Shown here one piece after another: positions 8,433-16,893 of a DNA stretch of 51,422 nt. Position numbers and translations under genes: made by a program. The notes beneath the pieces were generated by a model. It saw only the letters and a list, made by a program, of their open reading frames with translations, did not search any database and was not told the DNA's origin. Within the stretch, counting starts at the first letter, position 1, and every line of letters begins with the position of its first letter. The DNA comes from Paenibacillus ihuae (GTDB taxonomy: Bacteria; Bacillota; Bacilli; Paenibacillales; Paenibacillaceae): NCBI RefSeq assembly GCF_001368795.1, contig NZ_LN831198.1:308960-360381 (forward strand), given 5' to 3'.

Positions 8433-8659
8433 GTTATCTTCTCCTGTTGCAATATATAAAAACGATAAAATCTATAGCAAGCTCTTTTACCCATCATTCA
8501 TAGTATCATTATTTTTCGTTTGATGCACAGAATCAATAGTGTGATTGCCTGAACACCCGCTGGAAAAATAGGCAAGCAAGCAACAGGCGAGCCAGCAGTA
8601 CAATGAATATATTAACAAGGTAATGCGGATTTATAACGCTGAGATAGGAGGGGGGTAAC

Positions 8660-8722
8660 TTGGCTGACCTAAATGAACCAAGTAATATGAACAGCGCAGA
8701 ATCTACGGATAAGATGTATTAA
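8660..8722 (+). other. Short ORF, probable N-terminal fragment of the beta-helix protein
   Basis: TTG start with GAGGGGGG about 5 bases upstream encodes 20 residues (LADLNEPSNMNSAESTDKMY) and then TAA. Removing one T from the TATT at 8717-8720 joins it in frame to the next ORF as 'DKMYKVDLVQGLPALL'. The next ORF has no ribosome site of its own, so the simplest reading is one gene with a one-base insertion. Confidence 0.55.
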
Positions 8723-8723
8723 G

Positions 8724-10271
8724 GTGGACCTTGTTCAAGGATTGCCTGCTTTACTGGATACAATTAAGTGCTCTATTGGTGTTCAAGTGGAAGACTATCC
8801 AAGAATAGCCCCGGAAACGGATGATACGGGAAGAATACAAAGAGCGATTAACTATGCGAAGAATTTAAAGGTTGGCGAGAATACGATTGGAAACAGCTTA
8901 TACTATGAAACCAAAACCAAGTTGATCTTCAACGCTAAAATATATACTACCAGTGCCGCGATAACGATCTACAAGGGAATTGACCTCGTGTCGGAAGGTC
9001 AGGCGATTTTAAAGTCTGCTTCTTCCAGCAGGGACGTTAAATGTTTTGTAGGGAATAACACTGCCGGACATCGTTTAGAACTTCGAAATTTAACCTTTGT
9101 AGGATATTCATCGGCTATAGAAATCAGTGGTGATGTAGATGCCTCGATGACCAAGCTGGAGGATGTAGTCTTCCATAAGTGCTTGATAGGTCTGGATACA
9201 GTCAGTTTCACCGGCAACCGGAGCAAGATCGTTCATCTTCTTCGCTGCATTTCCTGGAAAACGGATGTTTTCGTAAAAAATTACTGCGATAAAATGATTA
9301 TTGATAGTTGCTGGGTTACCCATAGTGGCTGGGCAGGGGCAGCAGTCTATAATGACGGAAACCTAGTGATCCGAAGTTCTGTCTTTGTTCCGACGATTGG
9401 AGCGGGAGCACGCTGGGTTGATAATTATGAGAACAATGCCGGACAACAGGGTCTGTTCATAGAAGATTCCCGGTTTGGAGCCGAGGGCAGCGGTCTTCCT
9501 GTCGTATATAACTTTGCGGGGTATGAATCGAATATGGCCAAAAATCAGGGGAATCTCATTTCCGTAAATAATTGCCAGATGGCTTCTGCCGGGGGGAATA
9601 CGGATAGCTGTATCGTATTGTTCAATATGCCGAACAGAATCAGCCTGACGAACTGTTTTGGATTCTTTGACTTGTTGAAGGGCATTATTTCGGTTGATCC
9701 AAGCTATGATCCGGCGGTTATCCCTAAGGAGCACAATAAGTATATCAGTATCCACATAGACCACACCATTTATCAGTCAGAGAGTTACCCTCAGTTTGAC
9801 TCCCGGTTATCTCCTTTCATGACATTTACTAAACCATTACAGATCAAAACCACTCCCGTCTTGGAACGAACGAAGATTCTAACCCCTGCCGGGGGGAAGG
9901 CGGACGCAGGACAAACACTGATTGTATATAAAATTGGATTAAATTATCCCAATTCCACGGGACTTTTAACCGTCAGATTTACGGTGGGTAAGCGGGGGAC
10001 GGAAGAGATAGACCGGAAACAGATCGATGTAGTAATCAAAAATAACGCAACGAATGTGCTAAACCATGTAAGCGGGTACTCAAAGCTTAAGGAGACCCCG
10101 CTGTACCAATACGGGACATCACCATTGGATTATAAAATATCGCTGGAGATCGTTGCAGGCTGGCTGGAAGTACGTGTCACTTCAGGTGCATATAATATCG
10201 ATGTTGCCGCAGCAGGTGAGGTCAACTTGACATATGTCTATGCTGCCGGACAAAGTATATTTGAAAACTGA
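8724..10271 (+). CDS. Right-handed beta-helix (pectate-lyase-like) surface/tail-spike protein
   Basis: 515 residues from GTG at 8724, which lacks a convincing ribosome site; translation probably begins at 8660 in another frame. 'DYPRIAPETDDTGRIQRAINYAK' is the start of a pectate-lyase_3/tail-spike domain, seen also in phage receptor-binding proteins and bacterial surface glycosidases. The middle shows repeated short strands with N-D/N-C turns ('IIDSCWVTHSG', 'VIRSSVFVPT', 'SVNNCQMASAG'), and the C-terminal ~130 residues form a separate beta domain. No signal peptide is seen. No other phage genes are adjacent, so it may be a relic tail spike or a host polysaccharide-binding protein. Substrate unknown. 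Confidence 0.7.
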   Translation: MDLVQGLPALLDTIKCSIGVQVEDYPRIAPETDDTGRIQRAINYAKNLKVGENTIGNSLYYETKTKLIFNAKIYTTSAAITIYKGIDLVSEGQAILKSASSSRDVKCFVGNNTAGHRLELRNLTFVGYSSAIEISGDVDASMTKLEDVVFHKCLIGLDTVSFTGNRSKIVHLLRCISWKTDVFVKNYCDKMIIDSCWVTHSGWAGAAVYNDGNLVIRSSVFVPTIGAGARWVDNYENNAGQQGLFIEDSRFGAEGSGLPVVYNFAGYESNMAKNQGNLISVNNCQMASAGGNTDSCIVLFNMPNRISLTNCFGFFDLLKGIISVDPSYDPAVIPKEHNKYISIHIDHTIYQSESYPQFDSRLSPFMTFTKPLQIKTTPVLERTKILTPAGGKADAGQTLIVYKIGLNYPNSTGLLTVRFTVGKRGTEEIDRKQIDVVIKNNATNVLNHVSGYSKLKETPLYQYGTSPLDYKISLEIVAGWLEVRVTSGAYNIDVAAAGEVNLTYVYAAGQSIFEN

Positions 10272-10288
10272 CCGCTGGAAATCCCAAA

Positions 10289-10343
10289 AAAAATCCTGCG
10301 TTCTGTCTGCCGGGAGAGCACCGGCAGCAGTCGCAGGATTTTT
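10289..10343. terminator. Bidirectional intrinsic terminator
   Basis: AAAAATCCTGCG pairs with CGCAGGATTTTT; an inner CTGCCGG/CCGGCAG stem completes the hairpin. It separates the convergent beta-helix gene and the A2 peptide gene and ends both transcripts. Confidence 0.88.
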
Positions 10344-10345
10344 GG

Positions 10346-10513
10346 TTAGCTGTCTCCGAGAGTTACCTGGTTTCTTTTCCAGAAGCCGCCAAACTCCTTG
10401 AACTCCCAGTAGTTATCTTCAGCATAGGTCTGTTCAATATCGAGCACCTCAAGCTTCGGTGTCATCCATATTTTCCGGCTGATGCTGTCTGCTGAATAGA
10501 CATCCTTTTCCAC
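10346..10513 (-). CDS. Second lasso-type precursor peptide (A2), 55 aa, GTG start
   Basis: GTG at 10513 is preceded by AGGAGG with a 7-base gap; that site lies in the last codons of the SLH gene, whose stop ends 1 base before this start. The leader has W16-M-T-P19-K-L21-E-V-L-D-I-E-Q-T29-Y30. This matches precursor A1 (W-x-x-P-x-L-E-V-L-N-V-S-K-T-M) and the published paeninodin leader in spacing, including the Thr at -2. The predicted core of 25 residues starts A31-E-D-N-Y-W-E and ends in G-D-S. The terminal Ser is what the PadeK-type kinase modifies in paeninodin. In the core, E37 is position 7 and positions 8-9 are F and K, so the usual 8/9-residue ring is not available; a rarer 7-residue ring or a different modification is possible. 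Function as a lasso peptide is inference; the leader similarity is directly visible. Confidence 0.75.
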   Translation of the reverse strand: MEKDVYSADSISRKIWMTPKLEVLDIEQTYAEDNYWEFKEFGGFWKRNQVTLGDS

Positions 10514-10514
10514 G

Positions 10515-11930
10515 TTAGAACCTCCTTTGACTGGTTACTACGAAACTCACAGTACCTTTATTGAAGTCCATGACATGCAGGGTCTCCGAGTTGCCGGCCT
10601 TATCTACACTGTAGTATTCGACCTTCTCGACGGTTGCAGCATCTACAATAAATGGACTCGTATAATCGATCCATGAGCCGCCATTGATCCGATACTGGAT
10701 CTTGCTTACGCCCGAAGAATTATCTGTTGCGGATAATGTAATCTCCAGTCTGTCGATGTAAGATCCGTTGGAAAGAGGTTTGGTGGTATAGGTGGTCACC
10801 GGTGCTACGGTGTCCGCGGTGCTGAGGGTTGAAGTGCTGCTGGTAGGTGTGGTGATCGTGATGGTAAGATCATCGAGCTTAGGATCCCCTTTTTTGACCG
10901 GGAATTTGAAGGCTTCCAATTTATTCAGGTAGTAGACCGAATACTCATAATCGGCTGGAAGGTAGATGCTGTAAGTTCCGCTGGCGGAAGAGGTCAGATC
11001 AAAGGTTGTAAATCCATTGTCGAGCACAACCTTGGTGCTACTCTGCACTGCACCGAATTGGTTCACAATTTTGCCCTTGACCAGCACCTTGGAGACCAGG
11101 TTCAGATCCAGCACATTCAGCTTGTTTTTGCTGATTTTGATCGGGACGGCGGCGTAGGCGTTGTCGGTATTGGCGACGGCCACATAGCTTCCGGGGGTGA
11201 CAGTAAGTGAGTACTTGCCGTTTCCTCCGCTAAGGGTAGTGCCGCTGACCTTCTTGGTTGACGTATCAATCAGGTTCACCGGAATTCCGGAGGTGGGTGC
11301 CTTATCTAGCGTTACTGTGCCATACAGCTTATTGGCCAGTTTCACTGCTTTGTCGATCAGGACCAGCGCCTCTGCACGGGACAAGTCCCGCAGCGGCTTA
11401 AAGGTGGAGTCGGGATAACCGAGAATGACCGATTGATTACTGAGGAACGTAACTTCATCAAGCGCCCATGCCGCAATGTCATTCTTATCACTGAAGGTGA
11501 TAGCGGTTAGCGGTGCAGCGTCGGGCTGAATGATGTTGGCGATGATTTTGGCTGCTTCCTGGCGGGTGACATTACTCTCTGGAAGGAAGACGCCATTACC
11601 CGGGCCGGTGATAATCTGATCCTCGTATGCTTGAAGCGCGTCCTTGTAGAACCAGTCGGTGGTCAGGACATCAGAAAATGGCGAAGTGCTGAGTGAAGGA
11701 TTCACAGTAAACCCAAATCCGGTGTTGACGAGCCGTACAAACTCAGCCCGGGTAATCGTCTTATCGGGATAAAAATCCCCGTCCTCATACCCCTGTGCCT
11801 TGCCCTCATCCAGCCATTGCTGAATCGTTCCCTCCGCCCAGTGCCCTTTGATATCAGCGGCAGCAGCGTAGGAGGTGGTGGTGAATACAACCAGAAGTGC
11901 AATCACCAGAAGCATAGTCTTTTTCAGCAT
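10515..11930 (-). CDS. S-layer-homology (SLH) domain surface protein with Ig-like C-terminus
   Basis: 471 residues. A signal peptide (MLKKTMLLVIALLVVFTTTSYAAAA, cleavage near A22-A25) is followed by three SLH domains (about residues 25-70, 85-135 and 145-195; 'GHWAEGTIQQWLDEGKAQGYEDGDFYPDKTITRAEFVRL' is the first). These bind pyruvylated cell-wall polymer. Then come a carboxypeptidase-regulatory-like beta domain (about 200-350) and a C-terminal OmpL47/Ig-like domain (about 375-465, 'ITLSATDNSSGVSKIQYRINGGSW' and 'VEYYSVDKAGN'). GAGAGGAGCG precedes the ATG. Its last codons contain the ribosome site of the A2 peptide gene, so the two are co-translated. Its place after the lasso exporter suggests a linked extracellular role, but none is known. 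Confidence 0.9.
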   Translation of the reverse strand: MLKKTMLLVIALLVVFTTTSYAAAADIKGHWAEGTIQQWLDEGKAQGYEDGDFYPDKTITRAEFVRLVNTGFGFTVNPSLSTSPFSDVLTTDWFYKDALQAYEDQIITGPGNGVFLPESNVTRQEAAKIIANIIQPDAAPLTAITFSDKNDIAAWALDEVTFLSNQSVILGYPDSTFKPLRDLSRAEALVLIDKAVKLANKLYGTVTLDKAPTSGIPVNLIDTSTKKVSGTTLSGGNGKYSLTVTPGSYVAVANTDNAYAAVPIKISKNKLNVLDLNLVSKVLVKGKIVNQFGAVQSSTKVVLDNGFTTFDLTSSASGTYSIYLPADYEYSVYYLNKLEAFKFPVKKGDPKLDDLTITITTPTSSTSTLSTADTVAPVTTYTTKPLSNGSYIDRLEITLSATDNSSGVSKIQYRINGGSWIDYTSPFIVDAATVEKVEYYSVDKAGNSETLHVMDFNKGTVSFVVTSQRRF

Positions 11931-11957
11931 TTAAACGCTCCTCTCTATGAATAATTA

Positions 11958-11987
11958 ATAATATTTCCAATGGTATAAATTATGCAA
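11958..11987 (-). promoter_or_regulatory. Possible promoter for the SLH-A2 transcript
   Basis: On the minus strand TTGCAT (11987-11982), an 18-base spacer and TATTAT (11963-11958) precede the SLH start at 11930. The 138-base AT-rich gap to the exporter gene allows separate transcription. The -35 overlaps a 14-base motif shared with the promoter of the lasso cyclase gene. Confidence 0.5.
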
Positions 11988-11996
11988 TACGAATAA
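11983..11996 (+). promoter_or_regulatory. Shared motif, copy 1 (TGCAATACGAATAA)
   Basis: TGCAATACGAATAA here and TGCATTACGAATAA on the minus strand at 19083-19070 differ at one base. Both overlap the -35 of a putative promoter at an end of the lasso island. It is a candidate operator for a common regulator; the regulator is unknown. Confidence 0.45.
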
Positions 11997-12068
11997 TTAT
12001 TTATTGTAAATAATTCAATTTGTATATATATGATAAATGGGTAAAGCGCAATATGAAAGTATGGCACA

Positions 12069-13892
12069 TTATTTGACCGGAAAAGTGATGACACGCGAAT
12101 CCGCCTGAACCCCGAGCAGTTTGTTAAAGGTTCCCCTCGACTCGCCGGAGAGCTGATGATAGCCGCCCTGCTGTACGATATGTCCTTTTTCAAGCACAAT
12201 GACCTGGTCCGCATTGCGGATGGTGGAAAGACGGTGGGCGATGACGATTAAGGTTACAGAGCCTTTGAGCCGTTCCAGGGCCGTTTGGATTTTGAACTCG
12301 TTCTCTACATCCAGTGCGCTGGTCGCTTCATCAAGCACCAGGATGGACGGCTTTTTCAGGATGGCTCTGGCCAGCACAATCCGCTGTCTTTCTCCACCTG
12401 AGAGTTTAATGCCGCGGTCGCCGATAATGGTATCCAGGCCGTCCGGAAGCATCCGCACAAAATCTGCGGCGGCGGCAAACTCCAGCGCGGTCCATAATTC
12501 CTCCTCGGAAGCTGCCTGATTCAGCATCAGCAGATTCTCCCGCAGGCTGGCATGGAAGAGGAACGGGTCTTGAGAGACGTAGCTGATAGAGCGTCTTAAG
12601 GAAATCATGTTCTGGCTGGTTACAGGGTCATTATCAATCAGGATCTCACCGGATTCCGGTACGATCAGACCGGTCAGAATGTCGATCAGGGTGCTTTTGC
12701 CGGCCCCGGATTTTCCGACGATTGCAGTCATGCTGTTGACAGGGATATGCAGATTAATATTCTGAAGGGCATATTTCTTGCTCTTGCTCTCATACCTGTA
12801 GAATAAATTCCGGCATTCAATGCTTTGGGTAAGGTGAATCATACTGTGGGACAGAGAAGGCGATCCCGGATCTAGTTCGGCTGCTTCCCTAGTTTCGCTC
12901 ATGACCCGGTTCAGCCTTTTGAATGCAGGAATATTCGTGCCAATCTGCTCCCAGTTCCCTTGCATCGAGGTGAATTTAGGCCACAGGCGGGAGAAGACGA
13001 TCACAATCAGGATTAGCTGGCCGGCTTCAGCATGCAGAACTTGCATGGAGAATAACACGAATAGGGCGATCAGCAGGGAAGAAGTGACCTTGTAGAAAAA
13101 CTGGGAGGTTGTCTGAAGCCGGACGAACTTTACATAATGCTGCTCCATCCGGGTGCATAAAACGCGTAACCAGGACAGGTGCTGAGCTTCCAGCATATTG
13201 CTCTTGGTGTCTTTCATGCCGCTGAAATGATCCGATAGACCGCCGAGATAGCTTTTGGACAGCTCATTGGTACGGTCACCCAGACTTTGGGCACTTCTGA
13301 TGAATCTGCGGGAGAACAGCGCCATGAGCAGCCCGCCAATAAGTACAAATAACGTCAGCTTCACGGACAGCCATAGAGCAAAGCCGATTTGAATAAGGGT
13401 AAATATAATCGTTGTTGCCAGGCGCAGCACAAGCTGCGTACCTTGGCTGACCAGCATCAGCTCGGTGGTCATCAAATGATTCAGATCGGAATTTCTTTTT
13501 CTGAGGAAAAAATTCCAATTCGCGCTGAGTAAAGACTCGTAGACCTCTAAACGTAAGGCCTTCATGAAATCCTGTTGAATTTGGCTGTTCACAATCGTCT
13601 GATTGCGCTGCAGCCAGGCCTGAAGAATCACGATAATCACATAAATTACCAGCATCAGCGGCAGATAGGAGTGCGAGGGAAGTATGTTCAGACGCTGGAT
13701 GATCCAATTAAAGTAGGACAAGCTACCGCTGGTAGTCTGCGCTAAAATCCCTGAGAGGCTGAGCAAGGGGAAGAGCAGAACGATACTGATCCCCTCAAGC
13801 GAGCTGATAAGCATCATGCTGACAAAGTTCATGTACAGCTTGATACCGGTGATTGTGCGTAATTTTTTGAAATAAGGCCAGACTTCCTTCAT
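12069..13892 (-). CDS. Lasso peptide ABC exporter (D protein)
   Basis: 607 residues: a six-helix ABC transmembrane domain (about 1-320) fused to a nucleotide-binding domain with Walker A 'GKSGAGKST' (near residue 400), Q-loop 'YVSQDPF', signature 'LSGGERQRIVLARAI', Walker B 'ILVLDEATSALD' and the H-loop 'IAHRLST'. It lacks a C39 peptidase domain, as expected when a separate B2 protease removes the leader. Its gene starts 2 bases after the nucleotidyltransferase stop, using a ribosome site inside that gene's end. In lasso clusters this protein exports the mature peptide and gives self-immunity. ATG at 13892 chosen. Confidence 0.9.
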   Translation of the reverse strand: MKEVWPYFKKLRTITGIKLYMNFVSMMLISSLEGISIVLLFPLLSLSGILAQTTSGSLSYFNWIIQRLNILPSHSYLPLMLVIYVIIVILQAWLQRNQTIVNSQIQQDFMKALRLEVYESLLSANWNFFLRKRNSDLNHLMTTELMLVSQGTQLVLRLATTIIFTLIQIGFALWLSVKLTLFVLIGGLLMALFSRRFIRSAQSLGDRTNELSKSYLGGLSDHFSGMKDTKSNMLEAQHLSWLRVLCTRMEQHYVKFVRLQTTSQFFYKVTSSLLIALFVLFSMQVLHAEAGQLILIVIVFSRLWPKFTSMQGNWEQIGTNIPAFKRLNRVMSETREAAELDPGSPSLSHSMIHLTQSIECRNLFYRYESKSKKYALQNINLHIPVNSMTAIVGKSGAGKSTLIDILTGLIVPESGEILIDNDPVTSQNMISLRRSISYVSQDPFLFHASLRENLLMLNQAASEEELWTALEFAAAADFVRMLPDGLDTIIGDRGIKLSGGERQRIVLARAILKKPSILVLDEATSALDVENEFKIQTALERLKGSVTLIVIAHRLSTIRNADQVIVLEKGHIVQQGGYHQLSGESRGTFNKLLGVQADSRVITFPVK

Positions 13893-13894
13893 AA

Positions 13895-15061
13895 CTAAAG
13901 CTCCCTTACTCGGGTCTTATATTTCAGCCTGCGCCACAGGAGAAGCAGCGGACGGATGGGGAAATAAAGAAAATGCAGTAAAGACGGCAGCGGCAGCGTA
14001 AGGGCATCCTGGGAGCTGGGATAATAGAAGCTTTTGAGATAAGAGAGCTTCTGCCGCATCTTTAACAAACTTAATAAATAGCGGGTAAATTTGAGGGCAT
14101 AGGCATCAGGTTTTTCCATTTGGGCTATGTAGAGGGCGGCGGTCTGCGCGGCAGACTGACTTGCGGAAGAAGAGAGAAGCCGCTGCATAGCGGGATGGGG
14201 CAGTGTGCCTAACAGTTGATTGCATAGAATGAGAGCTTGACCTACGGCAATATGGCTGTTCTGCTGTTTCATTAACCCGGTGATCAGACGCCAGTCCAGG
14301 TCCTTCTTCAATAACTGCCTGATATCGAGCAGCCAGCGCAGCCGGAACCAGCTATGCCGGGCGCCGTGCACGGCCAGATACAACAATAAATCCTCATTGC
14401 CTGGCCGGTAAACCGGATTGTCCTGGTGAAAGCATTCCTGTCTACGGGACCAAAGTTCATCGAACGTTGGCTCCGGCCATGAGCCCGGCTGAAGTTTCCA
14501 ATGAATTTCCACTTGGATTCCTGTGGTCTGATTTGTATAAGAGCAGTGGTGGAGGGTTTTTTTCCAGTTGTATATTCTCGGTGAAGCATCGTCCGGCATG
14601 AATCCTGAAGACTGCAGCAACCGGTCAGTAGGGTCAAATTCATCCGGAGGAATGAGAATATCTAAATCTTTGCAGGTGCGCAGAGAAGTATCCCCATACA
14701 AATCTTTGGCTAAAGCAGGCCCCTTAAGGAGTAAGGCAGGTATGCCATTGTCCTTGAGCAGGCGGAACAGCTGGTCCAGCGCCCGGGTCAGATGCAGCAT
14801 CTGAAACGTATTGATCATATATTCGGTTTTTAACAGCTGTAAAATGGCGGAAGGCGCTTCTGAATCCTTAAGCTGCGCATAGAGGAAGGGATAGACACGG
14901 TGAAAACGGGCAAGTTCAAGAAAGAGCTCAGGGTCATACATGTTCCAAGGCGGCTCTGGAGGGCGGCCTGAAGCTTGGGCAGGATCGCTGCTTAACCAAT
15001 GAAGCAGTAAGACTAATTCCTTGGGAAAAGCACTTGTATCCAGCTTGAACGGGTTATCCAT
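13895..15061 (-). CDS. Nucleotidyltransferase-family protein of lasso cluster
   Basis: 388 residues of the NTP_transf_5 family. The core motif 'LLLKGPALAKDLYGDTSLRTCKDLDILI' (about residues 113-140) contains the K-G-x-A-L start and the D-x-D metal-binding pair (K-D-L-D-I-L). 'VEIHWKL' follows near residue 185. Such genes sit in paeninodin/pseudomycoidin-type clusters next to the HPr-kinase-like gene. There they have been linked to further decoration of the phosphorylated C-terminus (established for pseudomycoidin as far as I recall; transfer to this case is inference). RBS AAGGGGCG precedes the ATG, 21 bases after B2. Confidence 0.8.
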   Translation of the reverse strand: MDNPFKLDTSAFPKELVLLLHWLSSDPAQASGRPPEPPWNMYDPELFLELARFHRVYPFLYAQLKDSEAPSAILQLLKTEYMINTFQMLHLTRALDQLFRLLKDNGIPALLLKGPALAKDLYGDTSLRTCKDLDILIPPDEFDPTDRLLQSSGFMPDDASPRIYNWKKTLHHCSYTNQTTGIQVEIHWKLQPGSWPEPTFDELWSRRQECFHQDNPVYRPGNEDLLLYLAVHGARHSWFRLRWLLDIRQLLKKDLDWRLITGLMKQQNSHIAVGQALILCNQLLGTLPHPAMQRLLSSSASQSAAQTAALYIAQMEKPDAYALKFTRYLLSLLKMRQKLSYLKSFYYPSSQDALTLPLPSLLHFLYFPIRPLLLLWRRLKYKTRVREL

Positions 15062-15082
15062 GAAAGTGCGCCCCTTTAATTC

Positions 15083-15487
15083 TTAGTGGGTATAGGTTTT
15101 ACTGAAGGTCAAGGCAACAGTGAATCTGTCCATTTCTTCCTGCCCGGCAAGGTAGAGGGAACCGCTGCGCAGCCAGGCATGGGCAATCAGCTTGCCGGAC
15201 ACATCCCTGGAGGTTCCCAAATACAGAGTGCTATCCATTCGCCGCCGCTCCAGCATCTTCATTATGGCTATAGCTTTAACGAGACACATACTTTCCCACC
15301 AGACATAGCGGCTCATGAGATGCACGGAATAGCTGATGTTGTGGAGTAGAGCAGTGTTAACTTGTGTTTCATATTCAGTCCATGATGTTTCTTCCATGGG
15401 TTTCCCTAGTACGGATGAGACTTTGGAGAAGGGCAATAACTTGAAAATTCTCGCCCAGGCCAGATAGAAACAGGCTTCCAGCAGCAT
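15083..15487 (-). CDS. Lasso leader peptidase (B2, transglutaminase-like), start uncertain
   Basis: Transglutaminase_3-like protease that removes the lasso leader. 'WWESMCLVKAIAIMKMLERR' holds the catalytic Cys, 'AHAWLRSG' the His, and 'TLYLGTSRD' precedes it. The only ATG (15487) or TTG (15490) lies in the middle of the usual N-terminal region. Upstream in the same frame, without any stop back to the B1 TGA at 15556-15554, the codons read 'PINKLLRRLRKVVALDSGKKL', the normal beginning of B2 proteins. The true start may therefore be non-canonical (CTG or ATA), or B2 may be made by readthrough of the B1 stop. No ribosome site precedes 15487. Confidence 0.75.
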   Translation of the reverse strand: MLLEACFYLAWARIFKLLPFSKVSSVLGKPMEETSWTEYETQVNTALLHNISYSVHLMSRYVWWESMCLVKAIAIMKMLERRRMDSTLYLGTSRDVSGKLIAHAWLRSGSLYLAGQEEMDRFTVALTFSKTYTH

Positions 15488-15553
15488 CAATTTTTTTCCT
15501 GAATCCAGCGCTACGACTTTCCTCAGTCTTCTAAGTAATTTATTTATAGGTGT

Positions 15554-15871
15554 TCACTCCCAGCCCCGAACCACCATTTGATCCTCGCTGAGTACAATTA
15601 GCTGCTCTTTATTCATTTCTTCCAAGAAAGGTACAACTTGCTCAAGACAGTCCTGGCTGGAGATTTCGTATTCGGCAGTAAGTGTTGAGATTAAATCTGT
15701 CAGCAGGGTGGGCACTTGCACGATCTCCCAGATCCTGCCCCCGATGTGCCCGAGATTATAATATTTGCCGGAATGGATACCTACCATAACCTTCTCTCCA
15801 TCCATATCGCTGACAAAGAAATTGCCGGCTTGGACAATGCGGTGATTGGAATGTATCTGTGATTTTGCCAT
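15554..15871 (-). CDS. Lasso RRE / PqqD-like leader-binding protein (B1)
   Basis: 105 residues from ATG 15871 (AAAGGAGCG upstream, overlapping the end of the kinase gene). The PqqD/RRE pattern is clear: 'VSDMDGEKVMVGIHSGKYYNLGHIGGRIWEIVQVPTLLTDLISTLTAEYEI' with a winged-helix C-terminus 'VVPFLEEMNKEQLIVL'. It binds the leader peptide (the W-x-x-P-x-L...T motif) and delivers it to B2 and C. It is in the same frame as B2, separated by one TGA and 21 sense codons; fused B1-B2 proteins exist in other lasso clusters. Confidence 0.9.
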   Translation of the reverse strand: MAKSQIHSNHRIVQAGNFFVSDMDGEKVMVGIHSGKYYNLGHIGGRIWEIVQVPTLLTDLISTLTAEYEISSQDCLEQVVPFLEEMNKEQLIVLSEDQMVVRGWE

Positions 15872-15876
15872 AACGC

Positions 15877-16800
15877 CTACGCTCCTTTTTGGATCAGATT
15901 CAGTATTTGAGCGGTAAGATGATCGGCTGTAAAAGCCGCATTTGACCGGGTGATCGTCATGAAAGAGGCTTTGGAAATAATTAATGCCGACATTTTGAAA
16001 TGCCAATCCTCCAGATTGAGCAGAGGGACCAGAAAGTTCCGGTAAGTATGATTGAAGAGAACGGGAAAACGATGCAGGCCAAGCACCGGGCGGATTTCCG
16101 TCATATCGTTTCTGGACACGGTAATCTCAAATATTCCTGCTAAAGGAACTGCTTCCTGACTGAATTGCCCGGTGACCGGAATAGCATATTTATCGACTTC
16201 CTGATAGAGAGGGGAATAAGAGAGAGCATTGAGTCCCAGGGCGTCGATACTTTTCTTCCACAGCTTCTGCTGGGGATAGGCCGGGATAATGATCGGAATA
16301 TTCTGTTCGTTCAGCGTAACCGGGATCACATCGTCAGTCAGTAAAGGCAGTCCGATGCCCCGCATTGCGGCGGCGAGTGTGGATTTTCCCGCACCGGAGT
16401 GACCGATAAAGGCAAAAGCTTTTCCATCTATAACGACGGCACTGCCATGCAGCGGCAGGATTTTTCTTTGCAGTAGCAGAGCGCCCATGCAGCTTCCAAG
16501 CAGGTACACACGGATCATTCGTTCATCGGAACCCTCAAAGGGAGAGATGATGATGTTATTTCCTTGCTTCACCAGGAAAATTGCCGCTCCCGGCATATTG
16601 AAGGCGATATTGCCGTTATCCACTGTGTAATAATCCTGCTGCGGGCCCAAGCTGTCCCAGTATTCCGTTAGATCTCCCGTTTCAATGGTGACATCGATTT
16701 CACGATCCTCACAATAGGTTTGGGTGAGTTCCGGGAAGAGATATTCACTGGATATGTTTAACCCGAACGCTGTATATATTGTTTTCTTCATAGGGTTCAT
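15877..16800 (-). CDS. HPr-kinase-like peptide kinase (PadeK type)
   Basis: 307 residues of the HprK C-terminal kinase fold: P-loop 'FIGHSGAGKSTLAAAM' (about residue 132), 'PLLTDDVIPV' as the acidic Walker-B-like motif, and a preceding 'LPLHGSAVVIDGKA' strand. In the paeninodin pathway the homologous kinase phosphorylates the C-terminal Ser of the precursor. Both precursor peptides here (A1 and A2) end in Ser, which fits. GTGGCGG precedes the ATG; a second in-frame ATG lies three codons later. It follows the A1 gene by 93 bases. Confidence 0.88.
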   Translation of the reverse strand: MNPMKKTIYTAFGLNISSEYLFPELTQTYCEDREIDVTIETGDLTEYWDSLGPQQDYYTVDNGNIAFNMPGAAIFLVKQGNNIIISPFEGSDERMIRVYLLGSCMGALLLQRKILPLHGSAVVIDGKAFAFIGHSGAGKSTLAAAMRGIGLPLLTDDVIPVTLNEQNIPIIIPAYPQQKLWKKSIDALGLNALSYSPLYQEVDKYAIPVTGQFSQEAVPLAGIFEITVSRNDMTEIRPVLGLHRFPVLFNHTYRNFLVPLLNLEDWHFKMSALIISKASFMTITRSNAAFTADHLTAQILNLIQKGA

Positions 16801-16893
16801 CCGCCACTTTCTTTGAAACTTGAGATGATGGCCTCACCGGTTCTTCCAAACCAAGTGAAGCCATGGATATGGATATCTGTAATGGGAAATTAC

